From Duganella sp. Root336D2 (GTDB taxonomy: Bacteria; Pseudomonadota; Gammaproteobacteria; Burkholderiales; Burkholderiaceae_D), in contig NZ_LMDB01000036.1 of the NCBI RefSeq assembly GCF_001425005.1, positions 310,001-374,000 of the forward strand: DNA of 64,000 nucleotides. Reading direction: 5' to 3'. Below are positions 15,254 to 23,498 of the stretch, piece after piece; positions within the stretch are counted from its first letter, which is position 1; each line of letters opens with the position of its first letter. The position numbers were made by a program, and so were the translations under genes. The notes under the pieces are model-generated. The model was not told the origin of the DNA, did no database searches, and saw only the letters and a program-made list of their open reading frames with translations.

Positions 15254-17914
15254 TCAGGCCGCGTTCGGGGAGCGCATTTCCGGCAACGGCAGGGCGCTGC
15301 GGAAAGTGTTGCGGCCGGCCTGCTTGGCCTCGTACAAGAGCAGGTCGGCCCGTTTCAGCAATTCCGCCGGGCTGACTTCCTCGTCGCGGTAATAAGTCAG
15401 GCCGATGCTGGTCGAGACATTGGCCAGGATGCCATCCAGCTCGAACGGCTGCTGCATGGCGTTCACGATTTTCATGGCTGTCACGGCGGCATCGTCGGGC
15501 TTGGAGATGTGGTCCATGATGATGGTGAATTCATCCCCGCCCAGCCGCGCCACGGTATCGCTGGCGCGCACGGTATTCGACAGGCGCGCTGAAAATGCCT
15601 TCAGCAGCGCATCGCCGACAGCATGGCCATACGTATCGTTGACCGGCTTGAAGCGGTCGATGTCCAGGTACATCACCGCCATCAGGCCGCCGCTTTCGCG
15701 GCATGCCACCATGGTTTCGTTCAGCTTTTGCAGGAAGCCGGCGCGGTTGGTCAGCCCGGTCAGCGCATCGACCTGCGACAGGCGCAACAAGCGCTGTTTC
15801 TCGCGCTTTTGCGCCGTCACGTCCTGGCGCATCACGTGGAAGCCGATCACGGTGATGCCATCTTCGTCAAACTGGGGAATGTAGACGACGTCGTAGGTGC
15901 GCAGGTAGTCGCCGTTGTCGTCCTCCTCCTCGAAGGTCAGGGTTTCGCCGCGCAGGACACGGGCGATATAGGGCTGCAGCATGGCGTAGCGCTTGTCGCC
16001 TACAGTCTCCTGCACCGTGCGCCCCGTCACTTGCAGGCCGGTCTTGCTGAATTCGCGTTCATACGCAAGGTTGTGGAAGCGGTAGATTTCCTCGAAATCG
16101 ACGTAGGCGATCATGGCCGGCAGCGTGTCGGCGATGGTGCGCAGGCGCGCTTCGCTCTCGCGCAGCGCCATCACTGATTTTCGCACCAGCGTGATGTCGT
16201 CCAGCGTGCCGACATAACCTGCAATCGCAGCGTCGATCACGATCGGCGCCACTTTGATCGAGGTCCAGACGACTTTTCCGTCCGGATGCACGCAGCGCAG
16301 CGTTTCCTGGAAAGCCTGCTGCGTGGTATTCAGGTGGCGCAGCGATGCGCGCAGCATGTCGCGGTCGTTGGGATGAACGGCATTGAACCAGCCGTCGCCC
16401 AGGGCCGTTTCGCGCGACATGCCGGTAATCGCTTCAAAGGTCCGGTTGACATAGCTGCATTTGCCATCCTTGTCGGCGCGCACCAGGCCAAGGGGTGAGG
16501 CGTCGTTGACGGCCTGCAGCTCCGCCTGGTTCTGGCGCACCGCCATTTCGGAACGTTTGCGCTCGGTGATGTTACGCGCCGTGACAGCGACTCCGTCCTC
16601 GATGGCGACGATCTGGTGCCGCAGCCAGAGCTGCTCGCCGAAGACAGTCGATTCGAATTCTTCTTCCAGTGGTTCGCCGGTGCGCATCACGCCAAGGCAT
16701 TTGTCGAACAGGCCTTCGCTATGCCAATGCGGCAGCATATCCCCCATGCGCTTGCCGAGCGCTTCATCGGCGGCGTGGCCGAGGACGCGCGCACCGCGCT
16801 CGTTCACGTCGACCAGGATGAAGTCCGTGATTTCGCTGTTGTTGCCGCCGGCGCGGCAAGCCTTGATCAGGAACAGGGCGTCAAGGCTGGCGTCGACTGC
16901 GGCGTGCAGCTTTTCGCGCGCATATGTCGCCTCGCGGGTGCTTACACGCAGTCGCTGCGCCTGCTGCGTCAGCAGCAAGCTGAAGACCAGCACCACGACC
17001 GAGACGATGGCGGTAACGCCAAAATAAAGGCGCCGCTGGCTGTAGTACTTGGCCAGCGCGTGCTCCTTGGCGTCGCCCACCACGGCGGTCAGCGAATAGC
17101 GCGGCATGTCGCGGAAGCCGTAGATGCGCTCGGTCTTGTCGATCGGCGTCTTGAGCAGCAGTTCTTCCGGCAGGTTGACCGGATCGGACGGCGCCACATA
17201 GTCGATGGTATCCGTGATGAACAGCTTTTCATCAACCCGGCCAGTGGCCAGGGCGGTGTCGCGGCTGATCAGCATGACCAGGCCGCCTTCGTCCACATGC
17301 AGGCGATCGTAATCCTCGACAAAATAGGCCGGATCGATCATCAGCACGATGACGCCGGCAAACTTGCCGGCCCTGTCGTCCAGCCGGCGTGCGATCTGGA
17401 TCTGCCACTTTTTCGTAATCGGTTCCACCATCGGATTGGTGACCAGGGCCGCGTCGGCGGCGGTGGTGGACAGGGCCTTGAAGAATCCCTGGTTGGCGGA
17501 GTTGGCCGGGAAGGCGCCGTGCATGCTGTCCAGCAGCTTGCCGTTGGCGTCGATCAGGGCGATCGGCAATTCGAGGCGGGCCGGCATGACGGAGTCCAGC
17601 AAGCCACCACGTTTGCTGAATTCAGGCAGGCGCAGGGCGCCGTTGGTTTCTTCGAATTTGAGCTTGAAAAGCTGGGTCGCGTGGTCGGCCTGGCGCAGCA
17701 GGTGGCCGGAGTGTTCGGCCAGCGTGCGCGCCAGCGAGTGGCTGTGCTGCACGGCGTCGTAATGCGCGCTTTCGGCGTCCTGCCTGACCTGGTAGAAGAC
17801 GTCGGCCCACATGATCACCAGCAAAACCAGCGTGAAAGAGGGCAGCAGTATCATGCGATACAGCTTGCGGAAAATCTGACGGGCGGTTGATGTTGGCACA
17901 GGCTCATTTTGCAC
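15254..17914 (-). CDS. Membrane diguanylate cyclase with Cache-like sensor and PAS domains
   Basis: This 886-aa signalling protein starts at GTG 17914. TM1 (MILLPSFTLVLLVIMWADVF) and TM2 (about residues 290-310, GVTAIVSVVVLVFSLLL) flank a periplasmic region of about 240 residues that looks like a double-Cache sensor. The cytoplasmic part has three to four PAS segments; one is clear at DGKCSYVNRTFEAITGMS and ends with a PAC-type stretch. The C-terminal GGDEF domain is intact (ARLGGDEFTIIMD), so it should make cyclic di-GMP. There is no EAL domain. An RxxD-type inhibitory site about five residues before GGDEF is not seen. The extracellular ligand is unknown. Confidence 0.88.
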   Translation of the reverse strand: MQNEPVPTSTARQIFRKLYRMILLPSFTLVLLVIMWADVFYQVRQDAESAHYDAVQHSHSLARTLAEHSGHLLRQADHATQLFKLKFEETNGALRLPEFSKRGGLLDSVMPARLELPIALIDANGKLLDSMHGAFPANSANQGFFKALSTTAADAALVTNPMVEPITKKWQIQIARRLDDRAGKFAGVIVLMIDPAYFVEDYDRLHVDEGGLVMLISRDTALATGRVDEKLFITDTIDYVAPSDPVNLPEELLLKTPIDKTERIYGFRDMPRYSLTAVVGDAKEHALAKYYSQRRLYFGVTAIVSVVVLVFSLLLTQQAQRLRVSTREATYAREKLHAAVDASLDALFLIKACRAGGNNSEITDFILVDVNERGARVLGHAADEALGKRMGDMLPHWHSEGLFDKCLGVMRTGEPLEEEFESTVFGEQLWLRHQIVAIEDGVAVTARNITERKRSEMAVRQNQAELQAVNDASPLGLVRADKDGKCSYVNRTFEAITGMSRETALGDGWFNAVHPNDRDMLRASLRHLNTTQQAFQETLRCVHPDGKVVWTSIKVAPIVIDAAIAGYVGTLDDITLVRKSVMALRESEARLRTIADTLPAMIAYVDFEEIYRFHNLAYEREFSKTGLQVTGRTVQETVGDKRYAMLQPYIARVLRGETLTFEEEDDNGDYLRTYDVVYIPQFDEDGITVIGFHVMRQDVTAQKREKQRLLRLSQVDALTGLTNRAGFLQKLNETMVACRESGGLMAVMYLDIDRFKPVNDTYGHAVGDALLKAFSARLSNTVRASDTVARLGGDEFTIIMDHISKPDDAAVTAMKIVNAMQQPFELDGILANVSTSIGLTYYRDEEVSPAELLKRADLLLYEAKQAGRNTFRSALPLPEMRSPNAA

Positions 17915-18043
17915 TCAAACCCCGGCAGCGGGGGCAAAAAAGCGGAGCGATGCAGCCTTGCCGCCACCATCATTCGCAAAATGCCGGGAAATACTGTCAA
18001 ATCGCTATTAGAATAGGCGTTCACCTCCTACAGGAATCGAGTC

Positions 18044-19276
18044 TTGACCGAACTGAATCTCACCCTCGCCGCGGCGCGTGCGCTGCACCTGGCGGCGCAG
18101 GGCTTGCTGCAGCCGCGCCGGCGCAAGGCGCAAAAGGCCGACGTGCTGCAGGCGATCCGCGGCATGGGCGTGCTGCAGATCGACACCATCCACGTGGTGG
18201 CGCGCAGTCCCTACCTGGTTTTGTGGAGCCGCCTGGGCGATTATCCCCAGCCCTGGCTGGAGGAGCACCTGGCTGAAGGCGCGCTGTTCGAATATTGGGC
18301 GCATGAAGCCTGTTTCGTGCCGATCGAAGACTACCGCCTGCTGCGCCACCGCATGGTCGACCCGAGCGCAATGGGATGGAAGTATTCGGCGCAGTGGATG
18401 CAGGAGCGGCGCGCCGACGTGGACCGGGTGCTGCAGCATATCCGCAGCAATGGGCCGGTGCGTTCGGCCGACTTCGAACGAAGCGACGGCAAGGGCGGTG
18501 GCTGGTGGGAATGGAAGCCGGAGAAGCGTTCGCTGGAGGTGCTGTTTACCGCCGGTGAGTTGATGATCGCCCGCCGCCACAATTTCCAGCGCGTATACGA
18601 CCTGGCCGAGCGCGTATTGCCGGGCTGGAACGACAGCCAGATGCCAGGCATGGATGAAACCCGGCGCGAACTGGCGCTGAAATCCGTGCGCGCCCTTGGC
18701 CTGGCACGCAGCGCCTGGGTGGCCGACTACTACCGCACCAAGCCGCCGCGCCCCGACCTGGAAGCGCTGGCTGACCAAGGCCTGCTGCTGCGTGCGCGCG
18801 TCGAGGGCTGGAAAGATCCCGTTTTCGTGCACCGCGATCTGGCCGACCTGGCACAGGCCGCCGCCAACGGCAGCCTGGCGCCGACCCTGACCACCATCTT
18901 GTCGCCGTTCGACCCGGTGGTGTGGGACCGCCGCCGCGCACTGGACCTGTTCGGCTTCGACTACCGCCTGGAATGCTATACGCCGGCCGAAAAGCGCCGC
19001 TTCGGCTACTTCACGCTGCCGATCCTGCGCCGCGGTGCGCTGGTAGGGCGCATCGATGCCAAGGCGCACCGCCGCGGCGGCATCTTCGAGCTGAAAAACC
19101 TGGCGCTGGAACCGGGCGCCCGCGTGAGCGGGCGCTTCGTGCGCGACGTTGCTGGCGCCGTGCAGCGCCTGGCCAACTGGCACGCTTGCCCGCATGTGCA
19201 GGTGCAGGCCAGCGATCCGCCCGAATTCGCAGCCACGCTACAGGCGGAGCTGGACGCACAAGGAGTCGCACAATGA
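18044..19276 (+). CDS. YcaQ/AlkX-type DNA glycosylase (winged-helix)
   Basis: This 410-aa protein belongs to the HTH_42 winged-helix family (YcaQ), bacterial glycosylases that unhook interstrand crosslinks. It shows the conserved LQIDTIHVVARSPYLVLWSR near residue 45, including the catalytic QxD-type motif QID. YWAHEACFVP follows, and the C-terminal LSPFDPVVWDRRRALDLFGFDY with YFTLPIL. The start is TTG at 18044, with AGGA about 9 bases upstream. It overlaps the next gene by ATGA at 19273-19276. The symbol ycaQ is not assigned because several paralogous groups exist. Confidence 0.82.
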   Translation: MTELNLTLAAARALHLAAQGLLQPRRRKAQKADVLQAIRGMGVLQIDTIHVVARSPYLVLWSRLGDYPQPWLEEHLAEGALFEYWAHEACFVPIEDYRLLRHRMVDPSAMGWKYSAQWMQERRADVDRVLQHIRSNGPVRSADFERSDGKGGGWWEWKPEKRSLEVLFTAGELMIARRHNFQRVYDLAERVLPGWNDSQMPGMDETRRELALKSVRALGLARSAWVADYYRTKPPRPDLEALADQGLLLRARVEGWKDPVFVHRDLADLAQAAANGSLAPTLTTILSPFDPVVWDRRRALDLFGFDYRLECYTPAEKRRFGYFTLPILRRGALVGRIDAKAHRRGGIFELKNLALEPGARVSGRFVRDVAGAVQRLANWHACPHVQVQASDPPEFAATLQAELDAQGVAQ

Positions 19277-20265
19277 AGCTGGCCCCCGCACCGCAACGCG
19301 TGGTCGGCGCCGACGGCAAGCCGTTACTGGGCCGCTTTTCCGGCGCGACGGATTCCTTCGACTGGCATCTGCTGGCCGGCGAACATGCGCGCAGCAGCCT
19401 GTGGCGCCGCTTCCACCACAAGAAATGGCATTACGTGTCGCTGGTTTCCGAGCATGTGATGGCCGCAGTTGCCATTGTTGACCTGGGCTGGACCAGCACC
19501 TGCTTCGCCTATGTTTTCGACCGCCACGACAACGACATGATGGCCAATTTCTCGCAAGACGGCCTGCCGGGCCGCATGTCGGTCGGCGTCGGCGGGCACG
19601 CTGGCGCCGCCAGCTGGTTCCGCACGCGCAGCACGCAGATCAGCATCGAGCCGCTGGAAGGAGAACGGTACCAACTTGCCCTGCGCTGCCCTTACATGGA
19701 AATCGACGCCGAATTCGGGCCGCCGATCGCGCCGCTGCTGCTGGCCACGGGACCGGTGCAGGGCGGGGCGCTGCACGGCACGCAAAAGTCACCCGGCATG
19801 CCTTTGAGCGGCCAGGTGCGCACCTTCCGCGACGAATACAAGCTCGATGGCGGCGTCGCCAGCTTCGATTATTCGAACGGCCTGCTGGCGCGCGAGACGT
19901 CATGGCGCTGGGCTTCCGGGCATAGCCTGGGAATGGGCTTCAACCTGCAATCAGGCTATTTCGGCGGGAACGAAAATGCGCTCTGGATCGATGGCGAAGT
20001 AGTGCCGCTGGCGCCCGCGCATTTCATTTTCGACCCGCACGACCCGATGCAGCGCTGGCATATCTTCACGGAAGACGACCAGCTTGAATTGTTCTTCACC
20101 CCGGACGGGGCGCGCCGCCAGAACCGCAACCTGCTGGTGGCCGCCAGCCGTTATATCCAGCCGGTGGGCCACTTCAACGGCTGGGTGCGCGGCGAACCGG
20201 ACGGGCCGAAACGCATCGTCACGCAGCTTGCAGGCGTGACCGAGGATCACTATTCACGCTGGTAA
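19273..20265 (+). CDS. DUF2804 family protein
   Basis: This is a 330-aa protein of the DUF2804 family. The start is the ATG overlapping the previous stop; the long in-frame extension back to 18922 lies inside the ycaQ-like gene. The usual family blocks are visible: FDWHLLAGEHARSSLWRRFHHKKWHY at the N-terminus (quoted in part: HARSSLWRRFHHKKWHY), DYSNGLLARETSWRWASG in the middle, and the C-terminal YIQPVGHFNGWVRG. No signal peptide is seen. The fold resembles lipocalin-like AttH/CrtC proteins, but no activity is established. It is probably cotranscribed with the genes on either side (12-base gap to the next). Confidence 0.8.
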   Translation: MKLAPAPQRVVGADGKPLLGRFSGATDSFDWHLLAGEHARSSLWRRFHHKKWHYVSLVSEHVMAAVAIVDLGWTSTCFAYVFDRHDNDMMANFSQDGLPGRMSVGVGGHAGAASWFRTRSTQISIEPLEGERYQLALRCPYMEIDAEFGPPIAPLLLATGPVQGGALHGTQKSPGMPLSGQVRTFRDEYKLDGGVASFDYSNGLLARETSWRWASGHSLGMGFNLQSGYFGGNENALWIDGEVVPLAPAHFIFDPHDPMQRWHIFTEDDQLELFFTPDGARRQNRNLLVAASRYIQPVGHFNGWVRGEPDGPKRIVTQLAGVTEDHYSRW

Positions 20266-20277
20266 GGGAGCGCCGCC

Positions 20278-22641
20278 ATGAGTATCAGGAATATGGACAG
20301 CCTGTTCGAGCCCGGCTCGGTGGCCATTGTCGGCGCCTCGCTGCGGCCCGAGCGCATGGGTACCCAGGTGATGAACAATATGGCCGAAAGCGGTTTTGCC
20401 GGCGCGATCTGGCCGGTCAACCCGAAGTACGAGCAGCTGCGCGGCATCCCGTGCTATCCGCGCCTGTCGGCCTTGCCGCGCACGCCCGACCTGGCCATCA
20501 TCTGCACGCCGCCGGACACTGTAGCCGCGCTGATCGCCGACCTGGGGGGCCGGGGCACGCGCGGCGCCATCATCCTGACCCCGGTCAGCGACACCATCCG
20601 CCAGCAGGTCATGCGCGCCGCGCGCCCCTACCTGCTGCGCATCCTCGGCCCGGGCGGCATCGGCCTGGTGGCGCCATTGGCAGGCTTGAACGCCAGCGCC
20701 GCCCACGCCGGCGCCAAGCCGGGCAAGACCGCCTTCATTTCGCAATCGGCGACGCTCATGACGGCGGTGCTGGACTGGGCGCAGCTGCATGGCATCGGCT
20801 TCTCGCGCGTGGTATCGGTGGTGGAGGGCGGCGATATCGACCTGGGCGACATCCTGGACTACCTGGCGGCGGACGACGACACCAGCGCCATCATCATGCA
20901 CATCGAATCGGTGACCTGCGCCCGCAAATTCATTTCGGCCGCCCGCCTGGCCGCACGCGGCAAGCCGGTGGTGGTGCTGAAGGCAGGCCGCAGCGGCGAC
21001 GACAAGGTTTATGACGCGGTGATCCGCCGCGCTGGCATGCTGCGCGTGTATTCTTCGGCCGACCTGTTCGACGCGGTGGAAACGGTGGCGCGTGCCAGGC
21101 CCACGCGCGGCACGCGCCTGGCGATCATGAGCAACGGCAGCGGCACCGGCAAGCTCGCGGCCGACGCCCTGCAATATGTGCACGGCAAGCTGGCGCAATT
21201 TTCTCCCGACACCGGCAAGCGCCTGCGCAACGAACTGCCGCCCGGTCTGTTGCTGGCCAACCCGATCGACATCGGCGGCGAAGCCAGCGCCGAGCGCCAT
21301 GTTGCCGTGGCCGGCGCCTTGCTGGCCGACCCCGGCGCGGACGCGCTGTTGATCGTGCACGCGCCATCGTCGGCGGCAGCCAGCACCGGCGTGGCGCAGG
21401 CTCTGGCGCCGATGCTGCGCCAGAGCGGGCGCAGTGTGCTTTCCTGCTGGCTGGGCGGCGCTTCGGTGGCGGGCGCACGGCAGGTATTTGCCGATGCCGG
21501 CCTGCCGACCTACGACACGCCCGAAAAGGCGGTGCGCGCCTACAGCCAGGTGGTGCAATACTCGCGCAACCAGGCCTTGCTGATTGAAGTGCCGGGCCAG
21601 GTGCCGGCGCATTCGGTGCCGGAGCGGCAGGCCGCGCGCAACCTGGTGCAAGCCGCGCGCGCCGCTGGCCAGGGCGAGCTGGCGCCAGCCGACCTGGCCG
21701 CACTGCTGGCAGCGTACGGCCTGCCCTTGGCAAGCGAGCCGGCCGGCGGCAATGTGCAGCAGCTTCGCATCGCCATGCAGGTCGATCCGGTCTTCGGTCC
21801 CGCCATCAGTGTCGGCCTGGGCGGCAGCGCCGGCCGCGTGGTGGACGACCGCGCCGTCGGCCTGCCGCCCTTGAATACCGTGCTGGCGCGCGACATGCTG
21901 CGGCGCACCGGCGTCGGCCGCGCCCTGGTCGATGAGCGCGAAATCCTGTGCGGCGCCCTGGTGCACGCCGCCGAACTGGTGGCCGACATCGGCGAAATCG
22001 CCGCACTGGAGATCGATCCCGTCACCGTGGTGGACGGGGTGCTGCAGGTGCACGGCGCCCGTGCCGTGCTGGGCCCGCGGCGCGCCGAAAGCAGCATGGC
22101 GATCCGCCCTTATCCGCAGGAGCTGGAGCAGGAAATCCAGTGGCAGGGCGGCCCCTTGTTACTGCGCCCGATCCGGCCGGAAGATGCGCCGGCCCACGTG
22201 CGCTTCTTCAGCCAGCTCGACCCCGACGACGTACGCTTGCGCTTTTTCTCGGCGATGAAGGAGTTGCCGCCGACCCAGCTTGCACGGCTGACCCAGATCG
22301 ACTACGACCGCGCCATGGCCTTTATCGCCACCCGCACCGGTGCCGATGGCCAGGCGGAAACGCTGGGTGTGGTACGGGCAGTGGCCGACCCGGACAACCA
22401 GAAAGCGGAGTTCGCGATCATCGTGCGTTCCGACCTGAAAGGAAAAGGGCTGGGAAATATCCTGTTCCAGAAACTGCTTGACTATTTCCGCAGCCGCGGA
22501 ACGCGTGAAATCACGGGTGAAGCGTTGTCGGAGAATATCGGAATGCAACAACTTATGCGCAGATTTGGCGGAACAGTGACGGCGTCGCGAGAAGCTGGTA
22601 TGGTTGATCTTCGCCTTGCGCTGGATGGGAAAACCTCCTAA
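20278..22641 (+). CDS. PatZ-like CoA-binding/GNAT fusion with truncated ATP-grasp domain
   Basis: This 787-aa protein resembles the protein lysine acetyltransferase Pat/YfiQ, normally about 890 aa. In order: CoA-binding domain (VAIVGASLRPERMGTQV, VNPKYEQLRG), succinyl-CoA-ligase-like region (ISQSATLMTAVLDWA, VEGGDIDLGDILDYL), a shortened ATP-grasp region, then a C-terminal GNAT domain with SDLKGKGLGNILFQKLL. After LLAAYGLPLASEPAGGN (about residue 490) the sequence jumps directly to QLRIAMQVDPVFGPAIS. The roughly 90 residues holding the ATP-grasp N-lobe (GYPVALK...HKS in relatives) are absent. The GNAT part looks intact, so acetyltransferase activity may remain while ADP-forming ligase chemistry should be impossible. 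A clear Shine-Dalgarno (AAGGGAG) precedes the ATG. Confidence 0.85.
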   Translation: MSIRNMDSLFEPGSVAIVGASLRPERMGTQVMNNMAESGFAGAIWPVNPKYEQLRGIPCYPRLSALPRTPDLAIICTPPDTVAALIADLGGRGTRGAIILTPVSDTIRQQVMRAARPYLLRILGPGGIGLVAPLAGLNASAAHAGAKPGKTAFISQSATLMTAVLDWAQLHGIGFSRVVSVVEGGDIDLGDILDYLAADDDTSAIIMHIESVTCARKFISAARLAARGKPVVVLKAGRSGDDKVYDAVIRRAGMLRVYSSADLFDAVETVARARPTRGTRLAIMSNGSGTGKLAADALQYVHGKLAQFSPDTGKRLRNELPPGLLLANPIDIGGEASAERHVAVAGALLADPGADALLIVHAPSSAAASTGVAQALAPMLRQSGRSVLSCWLGGASVAGARQVFADAGLPTYDTPEKAVRAYSQVVQYSRNQALLIEVPGQVPAHSVPERQAARNLVQAARAAGQGELAPADLAALLAAYGLPLASEPAGGNVQQLRIAMQVDPVFGPAISVGLGGSAGRVVDDRAVGLPPLNTVLARDMLRRTGVGRALVDEREILCGALVHAAELVADIGEIAALEIDPVTVVDGVLQVHGARAVLGPRRAESSMAIRPYPQELEQEIQWQGGPLLLRPIRPEDAPAHVRFFSQLDPDDVRLRFFSAMKELPPTQLARLTQIDYDRAMAFIATRTGADGQAETLGVVRAVADPDNQKAEFAIIVRSDLKGKGLGNILFQKLLDYFRSRGTREITGEALSENIGMQQLMRRFGGTVTASREAGMVDLRLALDGKTS

Positions 22642-22666
22642 ATTGGGCAGGGCATGTGACGTTACA

Positions 22667-22680
22667 TTGATGTACGTCAA
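22667..22680 (+). promoter_or_regulatory. FNR/Anr-type box
   Basis: TTGATGTACGTCAA matches the FNR/Anr/Dnr consensus TTGAT-N4-RTCAA. Its centre (22673.5) lies about 73 bases before the start of the gene at 22747. A TATTTA/TTACAC-like -10 about 25-30 bases downstream would put the box at the classical -41.5 activation position. Confidence 0.6.
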
Positions 22681-22746
22681 AGCGAACCTGTCGGGCTTAT
22701 TTACACTTGTACTTCCGTTTCCGCGTAGCGATATTTGGGAGCAAGA

Positions 22747-23418
22747 ATGTTAACGGCCACATATACATTAGTTGCGTTATCCGTTGAACAGGCTAACGTG
22801 CGCCTTAGCCTGCTGTCGTTTCAAAAATACGTGCAATCGACGCTGTTGCGGCAACAGCGCCTGACCCTGTCCCAGCTTGAATATGCTTGCGAAACCCTGG
22901 AGCGCCTGTACCAGGCCTGCCATTGGCGCAAGATCGAGCTGTACCTGATTCCCGCGCTGCAAGATGCGACGGAACAAGCCAACCAGTTGCTGGACGAGCT
23001 GAGCCGATTGAACCAGTCTGCCTTGTCGGTGATCCGGCGGCTGCAGGCGGACCTCGATTCGGCGGTGGAATACAGCGAACAGCAAGTGACGGAAATTTGC
23101 CAATCGATTGAGACTTTCTGCACCGTGCTGCTGCAGCGCCTGGAGAAAGAGGAAAAGGAACTGTTTGCGATCGCCCGCGCCACCATTGGCGGCGAAGCGT
23201 GGTTCGATATTGCGAACAAGTTCCTGGCCCATGATGCCCAAGTGGTGGAAGCGCGCCGTGTCCCGGCCTCCGCCGAAAAAGACAGGAAAGCCTTGTTGGA
23301 AGCCAAGCAGGTGCGTGCCTCCCTGCGAAGTGAAGACGAGGCCGCAGTTCCTGTGCCGAAGCTGCGCTACCACCGGCGCACGCGTTCGGCCCATCGCGCC
23401 GCTGCGGATACGGCCTGA
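22747..23418 (+). CDS. Helical protein, weakly hemerythrin-like
   Basis: This 223-aa protein starts at ATG 22747, preceded by GGGAGCAAGA. It is nearly all helix. The segment LERLYQACHWRKIELYLIPAL, then helices to VLLQRLEKEEKELFAIA (about residues 50-140), recalls the HHE/hemerythrin four-helix pattern, especially EE-x-ELF. However, most of the iron-ligand histidines are missing (H58 and H162 remain), so oxygen or iron binding is doubtful. The tail is basic. An FNR/Anr-type box lies in the upstream region, suggesting induction under oxygen limitation. The family is not recognised with certainty; the residue pattern is seen, the fold is inference. Confidence 0.6.
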   Translation: MLTATYTLVALSVEQANVRLSLLSFQKYVQSTLLRQQRLTLSQLEYACETLERLYQACHWRKIELYLIPALQDATEQANQLLDELSRLNQSALSVIRRLQADLDSAVEYSEQQVTEICQSIETFCTVLLQRLEKEEKELFAIARATIGGEAWFDIANKFLAHDAQVVEARRVPASAEKDRKALLEAKQVRASLRSEDEAAVPVPKLRYHRRTRSAHRAAADTA

Positions 23419-23498
23419 ACACGCCGTGCCTGCATTCGCCGCCCCTGTCGGGCGGCGCTGCGCTATGATGGTGGTTTTGATCCATTCATAGCACATCT

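Noticed and set aside
20254..22053. 599-aa open frame on the minus strand
   Set aside because: Antisense to the PatZ-like gene, whose conserved domains fix the coding strand.
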